NCBI RefSeq assembly: GCF_000971115.1
Contig: NZ_BBLV01000018.1
Location: 1-64,000, forward strand
Source of the DNA: Demequina gelatinilytica
Lineage (GTDB): Bacteria > Actinomycetota > Actinomycetes > Actinomycetales > Demequinaceae
Direction of reading: 5' to 3'
Length of the DNA: 64,000 nucleotides
Shown here: in pieces, positions 1 through 6,701 of the stretch
How the letters are laid out: each line of letters opens with the position of its first letter
How positions within the stretch are numbered: position 1 is the stretch's first letter
Position numbers and translations under genes: made by a program
The notes under the pieces: generated by a model
Seen by the model: only the letters and a program-made list of their open reading frames with translations
Databases searched by the model: none
What the model was told of the DNA's origin: nothing

Positions 1-449
1 GCGAGCCCGGTGCCCTCGGTCAGCGGCGACACCAGCATCCACCGGATGCCGTAGCGGTCCACGCAGGTCGCGAACAGCTGCCCCCAGAACTGCGCGATCG
101 GCCCGAAGGTCTCGAGCGCCCCCTCCGACAGCCGGCCGTGGAGCTCGCGCAGCGCGTCCTCGTCGTCGAGCTCGAGGTTGATCGACATCGCGTTGCCCGC
201 GACGAGCGTGTGCCCCATCGACGGCAGGATGTCCGTGCCGTGGATCTGGTGGCCCCCCACGGTCGGGAGGGCGACATGCATGACCCGTACGCCCTCCTCC
301 TCCGGCAGCTCGGGCGCACCCGGACCCGGCGGGATGTCCCGCATCCGCTGCAGCGGCGCGGAGTAGTCGCCCCCGAACACGTCCCGGTAGAACGCGAAGG
401 CCTCCTCGCAGGTGCCGTCGAAGTTGAGGTACGTCGAGACGCTGGCCAT
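1..449 (-). CDS. VOC family (PhnB/glyoxalase-like) protein, 3' end cut by window edge
   Basis: About 149 residues are visible before the left edge of the window, so the C-terminus is missing. The start MASVSTYLNFDGTCEEAF, the YRDVFGG segment and the later MHVALP and INLELDD strands match the PhnB-type branch of the vicinal oxygen chelate superfamily, small dimeric proteins built from paired beta-alpha-beta-beta-beta modules. A clear Shine-Dalgarno GGAGGA lies just before the ATG. Substrate cannot be told from sequence; many members are uncharacterised. It is followed upstream by a MerR regulator on the same strand (98 bp away), so the two could be linked in expression. Confidence 0.8.
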   Translation of the reverse strand, partial: MASVSTYLNFDGTCEEAFAFYRDVFGGDYSAPLQRMRDIPPGPGAPELPEEEGVRVMHVALPTVGGHQIHGTDILPSMGHTLVAGNAMSINLELDDEDALRELHGRLSEGALETFGPIAQFWGQLFATCVDRYGIRWMLVSPLTEGTGL

Positions 450-547
450 GATTCCTCCCGGGCGGGTACGGCGACGATGCCACCGGCCAGGCTACGTCCG
501 GCGGGGACGATGCGCGAGGCCGCCCGCGCATCGTCCCCAGGTCCGCG

Positions 548-1396
548 TCAGCGGGCCGTGAACGGGAACGCGATGTCGCACACCGGGTCGGTGGGCGCCG
601 CCGCCATCACGTCGGCGAAGTAGACCTCGCGGGACGGGAGGTCCTCGCGCATCGAGCCGTGAGCCAGCACCCATTCGGCGACCGCGTCGTAGGCGTCGAG
701 GATGTCGGGGAACTCGACCTCCGCCGCGGCGAGGGTGGTGAAGGCCTCCTGGTGCGCGGGCTCGAGGCGGATGGAGATCCCGTCCGCGGGCCTGGCGTCG
801 GGGGAGACGACGATGCAGGCCTCGACGAGCGCGCTCGAGTCGGGCGTGACGCTGCCGTGGTAGAGCACGTAGGTCGGCTCGTCGACGGTGGTCGTGAGCG
901 CGCGGAGGCCGGGATGGGCCTCGGCATGCTGGAAGAGCGTGGAGAACGCCTCCATGATGAAGGCCTCCAGCTCGGGCTGGTAGAGCTCGCGGCCGATGAC
1001 GGCGAGCGTCCGCTCCGGGACGGTGCGGGTCGAGATGTCCATGGCTGCTCCCTGCTGTCGCAGTTGTCGGGTGAGGTAGCGGCCGATCCCCCGACGCTCG
1101 TCATGGCGCCTCTCCTGCGCGGCCCACCAGCCGGTGAACGCCTCCACGGCCTCCTCGGGCCCCGTCGCGTGGTCGAGGACCTCGCGGATGACGGGGAGCG
1201 GGACGTCCATGCGACGCATCGTGCCGATGAGCGTGGCACGCCGGACCTGGTCCGGCGCGTACCAGCGGTACGAGGTGACGGGATCGACCCGCACGGGGGC
1301 GAGGATGCCCTGCTCGTCGTAGTGCCGCAGCGCCTTGACGGTCAGGCGGCTCAGAGCGGCGAGCTCGCCGATGCTGAGAAGCTCATCCGAGTGCAT
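548..1396 (-). CDS. MerR family transcriptional regulator with C-terminal effector-binding domain
   Basis: The protein has 282 residues. Residues 1-75 form a MerR winged helix (ELAALSRLTVKALRHYDEQG, then YRWYAPDQVRRATLI), followed by a short coiled helix and, from about residue 118 (MDISTRTVPERTLAVIGRE), a GyrI-like effector-binding domain of the BmrR/TipA type. Such regulators bind lipophilic or cationic ligands and untwist promoters with 19-bp spacers. Exactly such a promoter lies in front of this gene (1403-1433), so it probably regulates itself. The start ATG is 6 nt from the -10, giving a leaderless transcript. Ligand unknown. Confidence 0.88.
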   Translation of the reverse strand: MHSDELLSIGELAALSRLTVKALRHYDEQGILAPVRVDPVTSYRWYAPDQVRRATLIGTMRRMDVPLPVIREVLDHATGPEEAVEAFTGWWAAQERRHDERRGIGRYLTRQLRQQGAAMDISTRTVPERTLAVIGRELYQPELEAFIMEAFSTLFQHAEAHPGLRALTTTVDEPTYVLYHGSVTPDSSALVEACIVVSPDARPADGISIRLEPAHQEAFTTLAAAEVEFPDILDAYDAVAEWVLAHGSMREDLPSREVYFADVMAAAPTDPVCDIAFPFTAR

Positions 1397-1402
1397 GCCC
1401 TC

Positions 1403-1433
1403 ACCCTGGACCCTCCCCCCATGGGAGGGTCAA
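1403..1433 (-). promoter_or_regulatory. MerR-type self-regulated promoter (19-bp spacer with palindrome)
   Basis: On the minus strand, -35 TTGACC (1433-1428) and -10 CAGGGT (1408-1403) are separated by 19 nt. Between them sits a perfect 8-bp inverted repeat, ACCCTCCC (1410-1417) and GGGAGGGT (1423-1430), with a 5-nt centre. This is the standard layout of MerR-family operators. The -10 ends 6 nt before the ATG at 1396. Confidence 0.8.
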
Positions 1434-1446
1434 GGGCAGGGTGCGG

Positions 1447-1671
1447 TCAGCCCTCGACGCGGTGCTGGTCCACGTGCTCGTCGCGGATCTCGCGGTGGGT
1501 GGTGTTGCTGCGCTGCTGGTTCGCGATGAGCGACACGATGATCGCGACCACGCCCGCGCCCATGCAGATCCAGCCGATCATCACGAGGTCCACCGCGTCG
1601 ACGGAGTCGTTGATCGCGAACGCCGCGATCGCGCCGACCACGATGAGGAAGATTCCGGTACCCAGAGCCAT
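1447..1671 (-). CDS. small two-helix membrane protein (DUF6458-like)
   Basis: The protein has 74 residues. It starts MALGTGIFLIVVGAIAAFAI and has a second hydrophobic helix around residues 29-48 (MIGWICMGAGVVAIIVSLIA), followed by a charged, basic/acidic tail rich in R, E and H. This is the pattern of the small actinobacterial DUF6458 family, whose function is unknown. The ATG at 1671 was chosen over a longer upstream frame because GGGAGGAACGC, a strong Shine-Dalgarno, directly precedes it and because the family starts with this motif. Confidence 0.8.
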   Translation of the reverse strand: MALGTGIFLIVVGAIAAFAINDSVDAVDLVMIGWICMGAGVVAIIVSLIANQQRSNTTHREIRDEHVDQHRVEG

Positions 1672-1699
1672 GATGCGTTCCTCCCACGAGCCCTTTCCG

Positions 1700-1722
1700 C
1701 GCCGCCGGACCGTCCGGCGGCG
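1700..1722 (-). terminator. GC-rich hairpin between lipoprotein and DUF6458 genes
   Basis: A perfect 10-bp stem (cgccgccgga / tccggcggcg) with a 3-nt loop. No T-tract follows on either strand. On the minus strand it lies about 140 nt after the lipoprotein stop and about 30 nt before the start of the 74-residue protein, so it could end the former transcript or sit in the leader of the latter. Confidence 0.35.
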
Positions 1723-1864
1723 GGGCGCCTCAGCGCGGACCCGCCAGGATCGACAACGCACGTGTGCCAGGGACGATGCCCGGAGGCCTCGCGGAGCACC
1801 CGTTCATCAAGCCGATCTACCAGGCACGATGAAATCGCTCGGAGGTGGGAATAGGGGGCCGGGA

Positions 1865-2317
1865 TCAGCCCTCGTCGTCGGCGATGATCGCGCACGCCTC
1901 GCGGTTCAGCGCCTTGAGGCCCTTCGCCTCGAGGACCACGCTCTGGAGCAGCTCCTCGCCGCCCACCTCGAGGACCACCTGAGCGCTGGTCTCGCCGCCC
2001 CCCGCCGGGCAGGTCACCACCCCGAGCGGGAGGGTGACCACCGCATCGTCCCCCGGCGTGAGCACGACGTCGATGCCGACGGCGTCGACGCGCTCGAAGT
2101 ACGGCGAGAAGACGGTGCCGCCCGAGACCTTCACCGGCTCGCTCGACGGGTTGCTCAGCGTGACCTCGAGCGCGCGCGTCGCGTAGACATGCTCGGGCAC
2201 CTGGGCGGGTGCGGCGGTCGCGAGGATCGGGTAGGTCGGCGCTCCGGAGCAGCCGGCGAGGACCGGCACGGCCGCCGCGACGATCAGGGCGGCACGGCGC
2301 AGGGGACGAGGCGGCAT
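1865..2317 (-). CDS. small lipoprotein of unknown function
   Basis: The protein has 150 residues with a short basic N-terminus (MPPRPLRR), a hydrophobic stretch and the lipobox LAGC near residues 20-23, so it should be exported and lipid-anchored. The rest is a beta-rich ~120-residue domain with strands such as VTLSNPSSEPVKVSGG and VVLTPGDDAVVTLPLGV, suggestive of an immunoglobulin-like fold, but no family is recognised. Start: an ATG at 2326 is possible, but a CAGAAT hexamer lies exactly 7 nt before the ATG at 2317, which fits the leaderless pattern seen throughout this window, so the latter is preferred. Confidence 0.7.
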   Translation of the reverse strand: MPPRPLRRAALIVAAAVPVLAGCSGAPTYPILATAAPAQVPEHVYATRALEVTLSNPSSEPVKVSGGTVFSPYFERVDAVGIDVVLTPGDDAVVTLPLGVVTCPAGGGETSAQVVLEVGGEELLQSVVLEAKGLKALNREACAIIADDEG

Positions 2318-2400
2318 GGGAGCCATTCTGGACCGTCGGGCCCCGCCCCGATACCGGCGAGCGCCGTCGCGCCGCTGCGCCCGGCCCTCGCGGGACCCCC

Positions 2401-2406
2401 TACAAT
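2401..2406 (+). promoter_or_regulatory. -10 box of the tRNA-Gly gene
   Basis: TACAAT, 30 nt before the mature tRNA 5' end. No good -35 is seen at the expected spacing. Confidence 0.5.
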
Positions 2407-2435
2407 GGGTGACGCACGGCCTCCGGGCCGTTCAC

Positions 2436-2506
2436 GCGGGTGTAGTTCAATGGTAGAACTTCAGCTTCCCAAGCTGATAGCGCGGGTTCGATTCCCGTCA
2501 CCCGCT
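2436..2506 (+). tRNA. tRNA-Gly (anticodon CCC)
   Basis: A 71-nt cloverleaf. The acceptor gcgggtg (2436-2442) pairs with cacccgc (2499-2505), and U is the discriminator base. The anticodon stem tcagc/gctga encloses loop ttcccaa with anticodon CCC at 2468-2470. The T-arm has the usual GGTTCGATTCC core. The 3' CCA is not encoded. It decodes GGG. A -10 box lies upstream and a perfect 11-bp hairpin begins 8 nt downstream. Confidence 0.95.
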
Positions 2507-2513
2507 CGCTGGC

Positions 2514-2539
2514 GAAGGCCCCTCCTACGAGGGGCCTTC
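2514..2539. terminator. bidirectional hairpin terminator after tRNA-Gly and the MFS gene
   Basis: A perfect 11-bp stem gaaggcccctc / gaggggccttc with loop ctac. It lies just after the tRNA on the + strand and covers the last codons and stop of the leftward MFS gene (stop at 2525-2527), so it can serve both transcripts. There is no long T-tract, as is usual in GC-rich actinobacteria. Confidence 0.7.
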
Positions 2540-3739
2540 CGCATTCTCGGAGGCGGTCGCCGCGGACCCGGCGGCACCGGTCCGGCGATCGACGCCGACC
2601 GCGACCCCCACCGCGAGCTGCCCCGCGGCGAACGCGAGCAGCAGCACCAGGGTGGGCGTCCATGACCCGGTCGACTGAGCGAGCACGCCCGCGACCACGG
2701 GACCGGCGGCGGCGAGCAGGTAGCCGACCGACTGCGCCATGCCGGACAGCTGGGTGGTCTCCGCCGAGGTCCGCCCGCGCAGGCTCATGAGCGACAGCGA
2801 CATGACGAGCGAGGCGCCGGAGCCCACTCCCGCGATCGTGATCCAGACCAGCGGGGCGCCGGGCGCGGCCAGCAGACCCGCCATGCCGATGCCCAGCGGC
2901 ACCGTGGCGGTCACCGCCGCGCCGACCTGGCTGCTCGGGCGCATCGCGAAGGGGATCAGCAGGCCGCCGCCGATCCCGACGATCTGGTAGACGAACAGGT
3001 GGATGCCCGCCGTGTGGGCCGAGACGCCGAGCGAGGCCTCGATGGTCGGGAGCCACGTCACCAAGACGTAGAAGCTGGTCGCCTGCAGGCCCATGAAGGC
3101 CGTGACCAGCCACGCCGTCCCCGACCGCCACGTGCTCGCATGGGCGAGGTGCGCCTCGGCCACCGTCGCGGCGGGGTCATGCGCGACGCGCGTCCGGAGC
3201 CACCACACGACGACGATGACGGCGAAGGGCGCAGCCCACACGCCCAGCGAGAGCCTCCAGGTGCCGATCTCCGCGAGGGGCACCGCGACCGCCGCACCGA
3301 TGGCCGCCGCACCCGCGATCACGGCCGAGTAGGCGCCCGTCGCGACCGCGATCCTGTCGGGGAGGTCGCGCTTCACGATGACGGGCACCAGCACGTTGCC
3401 GATCGCGACGGTCGCGCCGATCACCGCGGTGCCGAGCCACAGGCCTGGCGCACCGGTCCACGACCGCACCACGACGCCGATCACGAGCCCCGCGAGCGCC
3501 GCCAGCAGCGTCCCTTCCGCCCCCCACCGACGCGACAGGCGGTGGACCAGGGGCGAGACGGCCGCGAAGCCCAGCAGCGGCAGCGCGCCGAGCAGCCCCA
3601 GAGCGCCCTCGCCCAGGCCGAGATCGGCGCCGATGTCGCCGAGCACGGGGCCGACGGCGGTCTGCGCGGGACGCAGCGCGAGCGCGACCACGTAGACCGC
3701 GAGCGCGGCCGCGAGGCTGCCCCGCGAGCGCGCGGTCAT
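2525..3739 (-). CDS. MFS transporter, CynX/NimT-like
   Basis: The protein has 404 residues and about 12 predicted membrane helices, with an N-terminal half from MTARSRGSLAAALAVYVVAL and a basic central loop after residue 190 (RTRVAHDPAATVAEAHL). Overall layout, the VGPVLGDIGADLGL start and the GNVLVPVIVKRDLP motif fit the CynX/NimT branch (COG2807), which includes cyanate and nitroimidazole transport proteins; the substrate here is unknown. The ATG at 3739 overlaps the TGA of the upstream DUF5317 gene (ATGA), so it is translationally coupled in the operon that starts with the small peptide at 6486. Confidence 0.85.
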   Translation of the reverse strand: MTARSRGSLAAALAVYVVALALRPAQTAVGPVLGDIGADLGLGEGALGLLGALPLLGFAAVSPLVHRLSRRWGAEGTLLAALAGLVIGVVVRSWTGAPGLWLGTAVIGATVAIGNVLVPVIVKRDLPDRIAVATGAYSAVIAGAAAIGAAVAVPLAEIGTWRLSLGVWAAPFAVIVVVWWLRTRVAHDPAATVAEAHLAHASTWRSGTAWLVTAFMGLQATSFYVLVTWLPTIEASLGVSAHTAGIHLFVYQIVGIGGGLLIPFAMRPSSQVGAAVTATVPLGIGMAGLLAAPGAPLVWITIAGVGSGASLVMSLSLMSLRGRTSAETTQLSGMAQSVGYLLAAAGPVVAGVLAQSTGSWTPTLVLLLAFAAGQLAVGVAVGVDRRTGAAGSAATASENAEGPS

Positions 3740-4305
3740 CGGTCCGACGGGACCGGCGCCGCCTCGTCCTCGGACGGCGTCGGACGACCGGCGCGCAGGG
3801 GCCGGGCGCCCGCCCACGCCACCATCGCGACGCCGACGACGATGAGCACGTCGCCGACGCTGAACGTGTTGGCGAGGGGAAGCGGCTCGGGCCACGCGAA
3901 CACGTCGCCCAGCCAGGGCAGGACGGGGCTGTCCATCACGGCGGTGTTGGCGAAGGCGTGGTCGGGGTCGATGCCGGCGGCGGCGGTCGCCGCCGCGCTC
4001 GCCGGCAGCACGCCGCCGTTGAGCGCGATGGTCACGCCGTTCGAGACCGCGCCCGCGGCGACGACCAGCACGCCGGGCACGGAGCGGTTGAGCCACAGGA
4101 AGGCCAGGGCGGCGACGTACGTCGCGAGGTGCAGGGCCGGGGCGAAGCCGTCGGGGAGGGGAACGTCGATGAGGACGATCTGCGCGCCGAGCGCCGCCCA
4201 GATGAGGATGGGGAGGCGCCAGCTTCCCAGCAGCAGGCCCGCGGGCCACCGCAGCGCGACAAGGGGCGACAGCACCGCGAGGAGGCACGCCGCCATGACG
4301 AGCAC
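3736..4305 (-). CDS. DUF5317 family membrane protein
   Basis: The protein has 189 residues and about five to six hydrophobic helices. Motifs such as RWPAGLLLGSWRLPILIWAA, NRSVPGVLVVAAGAVSNGV and IALNGG-VLPAS are typical of DUF5317, a family of unknown role found beside GGDEF/EAL proteins in actinobacteria. A GTG start at 4305 is chosen because it lies 1 nt beyond the TGA of the GGDEF-EAL gene and gives the family's short N-terminus; an ATG three codons in (4296) is the alternative. The neighbourhood suggests a role tied to the c-di-GMP enzyme, but this is inference. Confidence 0.75.
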   Translation of the reverse strand: MLVMAACLLAVLSPLVALRWPAGLLLGSWRLPILIWAALGAQIVLIDVPLPDGFAPALHLATYVAALAFLWLNRSVPGVLVVAAGAVSNGVTIALNGGVLPASAAATAAAGIDPDHAFANTAVMDSPVLPWLGDVFAWPEPLPLANTFSVGDVLIVVGVAMVAWAGARPLRAGRPTPSEDEAAPVPSDR

Positions 4306-4306
4306 G

Positions 4307-6391
4307 TCAGGCCCCCTCGCCTGGCCCGCCGGCGTCGGCGCGCGCGGGTGCGACCGCGGCAAGGTAGGCGTCGAGCTCGGCGGCCACGACCGGCATGCCC
4401 AGGTGGTAGCCCTGGCCGATGACCTCGCCCAGGCCCCGGAGCTCGTCCACGGTGGCGGCATCCTCGATGCCCTCCGCGACCACGCGCAGATCGAGCTCGA
4501 GGGCGAGCGCGATGGTCGAGCGCACGATGATGAGGTCGTGGTGGTCGGCACCGATGTTGCTGACGAAGGAGCGGTCGATCTTGAGCTCGTCGATCTCGAG
4601 GCGCTTGAGGTAGCTGAGCGAGGCGTTGCCGGTGCCGTAGTCGTCGATCGCGATCGACACGCCGAGGTGGCGCAGGGCCCTCAGCACAAGGTCGGCACGG
4701 GCGGGATCCGACAGGATCGCCGTCTCGGTCACCTCGAGCACGAGCGACGAGGCGGGCACCCCGTGACGCGCGAGGACGAGCGCGACCTGCTGCGGCAGGC
4801 CCTGGTCCGAGAGGTGGCGCGCCGACAGGTTCACCGCGATGCGGAAGTCGTGGCCCGCGGCGCGCCACCGCGCGACCTGGGCGAGCGACTCCTCCAGCAC
4901 GAAGGCGGTGAGCGGGAAGATGAGCCCCGAGTTCTCGGCAAGGGGGATGAACTCGTCGGCACGCACGAGCCCGCGCTCGGGGTGCCGCCAACGGATGAGC
5001 GCCTCGACGCCCACGACGCGACCCTCGGCCAGCGCGACCTGCGGCTGGTAGACCAGGTGGAGCTGGCCGGAGTCGAGCGCTCCACGGAGGTCGGCGAGCA
5101 GGCGCAGCCGCTCGACCGTGTTGATGTCGAACTCCGGGGAGAACGTGCTGATGCGGTCGCGCTCGAGCTTCGCGTGGTAGAGCGCGATGTCCGCGTTCTT
5201 CATGAGCGCCTCGCTGTCGTCGCCGTGCACCGGGGCGGCCGCGACGCCCGCGCTGGCTCGCACGAGCAGCTCGAGGCCGTCGATGCGGAGCGGCTTGTCG
5301 AGCGCGGCCAGCAGATCGGCGGCGACCTGGCGCGCCTCGACGACGGAGCCGTGGACCGCGACCGCGAACTCGTCCCCGCCGAGGCGATGGACCGAGGCCG
5401 ACTCGGGCGCGACGTCGACGAGGCGCGCGGCGACCTGCCGCAGGATCTCGTCCCCCACGGGATGGCCCAGGGTGTCGTTGAAGTCCTTGAAGTGGTCGAG
5501 GTCGAGCAGGACGAGGCCCGGACCCTTGGCGACGACGGCGCCGCGCGCCTCGAGCGCGCGGTCGAGCTCGTAGTACAGCTGGCCGCGGTTCCGCAGCCCG
5601 GTCAGCGAGTCGTGGGTGGCGTCATGCGCATGACGCGCGGCCGCGGCGGCGAACATGTGCGCCGCGACGACGGGCGCTCCCAGCAGCACGAGCGCGGCGA
5701 CGCCGTCCGCGGCGACGTCCGCCGCCACGCCGCCGACGCAGAGCAGGACCATGTTCATCAGGAGGAAGTCGCGCAGGTCCTCACGGAGCACCCGGCCGAT
5801 GGGCAGCCCCGACGACAGCGAGATCACGCCCGCCACGAGGACCCAGTTGGTCCCGATCATGCACAGGCCCGCGGCGAGCAGCGACGGGATGTGCGCGGGA
5901 TGCGCCGGGTCGGGCGCGCCGAGCAGGGCCGTGCCGGACAGGGCCGCGTACACGACGGCGGCCACGAGCACGCTCACCGCGTACTGCGCGGTGTTGAAGA
6001 TCGACTTCCGGGGGTCGCGTCGGTGCACCGCGTCGTCGAGCAGGCTGGCCGCCACCTGGGTGAGGACCGCGACGACGACGCCGGCGACGGGAACGAGCGC
6101 CAGCACGAAGGGCGCGGACGTCGACAGGGTGCGCGCGTCGCCCGCGCCGTGCAGCAGACGGATCGGCTTCACCTCGCCGGTGATCGCCGCCACGACGAGG
6201 AACACGGTGGGCCACACCGCACCGGCATGCACCGCATGCGTCCACGGGGTCGCCACGAGCATGGTGAGCACACCCGCGTAGCCGAGCACGCAGACGGCGA
6301 TGATGTAGGCCGTCAGGCGCGACGACGGCGGCGCCGGGACATGCGTCCCGGCGCCGCTGTCTGGACCGTCTAGGGTCACGCCCACTTCCAT
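4307..6391 (-). CDS. membrane-bound GGDEF-EAL c-di-GMP enzyme
   Basis: The protein has 694 residues. About seven membrane helices (residues 25-235) are followed by a GGDEF domain with an intact LGGDEFAVAV active site and an EAL domain with VEALIRWRHP, the LEVTETAIL glutamate, DDYGTGNASLSYL, ELKIDR and GQGYHLG, so both cyclase and phosphodiesterase residues look present. The inhibitory RxxD site expected nine residues before GGDEF is absent (PESA instead). ATG at 6391 overlaps the small peptide gene by 16 bp. It is closely related in order and wording to the protein at 6702-8726, a tandem duplication. Net activity cannot be predicted. Confidence 0.9.
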   Translation of the reverse strand: MEVGVTLDGPDSGAGTHVPAPPSSRLTAYIIAVCVLGYAGVLTMLVATPWTHAVHAGAVWPTVFLVVAAITGEVKPIRLLHGAGDARTLSTSAPFVLALVPVAGVVVAVLTQVAASLLDDAVHRRDPRKSIFNTAQYAVSVLVAAVVYAALSGTALLGAPDPAHPAHIPSLLAAGLCMIGTNWVLVAGVISLSSGLPIGRVLREDLRDFLLMNMVLLCVGGVAADVAADGVAALVLLGAPVVAAHMFAAAAARHAHDATHDSLTGLRNRGQLYYELDRALEARGAVVAKGPGLVLLDLDHFKDFNDTLGHPVGDEILRQVAARLVDVAPESASVHRLGGDEFAVAVHGSVVEARQVAADLLAALDKPLRIDGLELLVRASAGVAAAPVHGDDSEALMKNADIALYHAKLERDRISTFSPEFDINTVERLRLLADLRGALDSGQLHLVYQPQVALAEGRVVGVEALIRWRHPERGLVRADEFIPLAENSGLIFPLTAFVLEESLAQVARWRAAGHDFRIAVNLSARHLSDQGLPQQVALVLARHGVPASSLVLEVTETAILSDPARADLVLRALRHLGVSIAIDDYGTGNASLSYLKRLEIDELKIDRSFVSNIGADHHDLIIVRSTIALALELDLRVVAEGIEDAATVDELRGLGEVIGQGYHLGMPVVAAELDAYLAAVAPARADAGGPGEGA

Positions 6392-6486
6392 CCGGCGCCC
6401 GCCACCACGGCGACCGCGATCAGGGTGCCGGCGCCCGCGGAGGCCTTGACGATCGCGCTGTTCTTCATCTTGGTCCACTTGTTCAT
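6376..6486 (-). CDS. 36-residue single-helix membrane peptide leading the GGDEF-EAL operon
   Basis: The peptide has a basic start (MNKWTKMKNSAIVK), one alanine/valine/glycine-rich hydrophobic helix (residues about 15-33) and ends in GWKWA. A good Shine-Dalgarno (AAGGGAGAG) lies 5 nt before the ATG, and the gene ends inside the start region of the GGDEF-EAL gene (16-bp overlap), so the two are very likely co-translated. No family is recognised. It could be a regulator or assembly partner of the membrane enzyme, or merely a leader that couples translation. Confidence 0.6.
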   Translation of the reverse strand: MNKWTKMKNSAIVKASAGAGTLIAVAVVAGAGWKWA

Positions 6487-6701
6487 GATTCTCTCCCTTG
6501 TGTCGACGACGCCGTTGGCAGAGACGGACCGTTCGAACGGCTGAGGTGTCCGAAATGTCCGATTATCACCACACACGACATCGTCCTGCCTGGTTGTCGA
6601 CCGGATAGGCCCCGGTCGATGGTCATTCTGTCCCATCACCGCCAGGCCCGCCAGGGTCATGCGGGTGACGACACCTTAAACGAAGCACAGCCACCCGGTC
6701 C

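Noticed and set aside
2999-6373. A 1124-codon open frame on the + strand opposite the MFS, DUF5317 and GGDEF-EAL genes
   Set aside because: Its translation is rich in R, H, D and G with no domains, as expected from the antisense of GC-rich genes; the minus-strand proteins have clear motifs.
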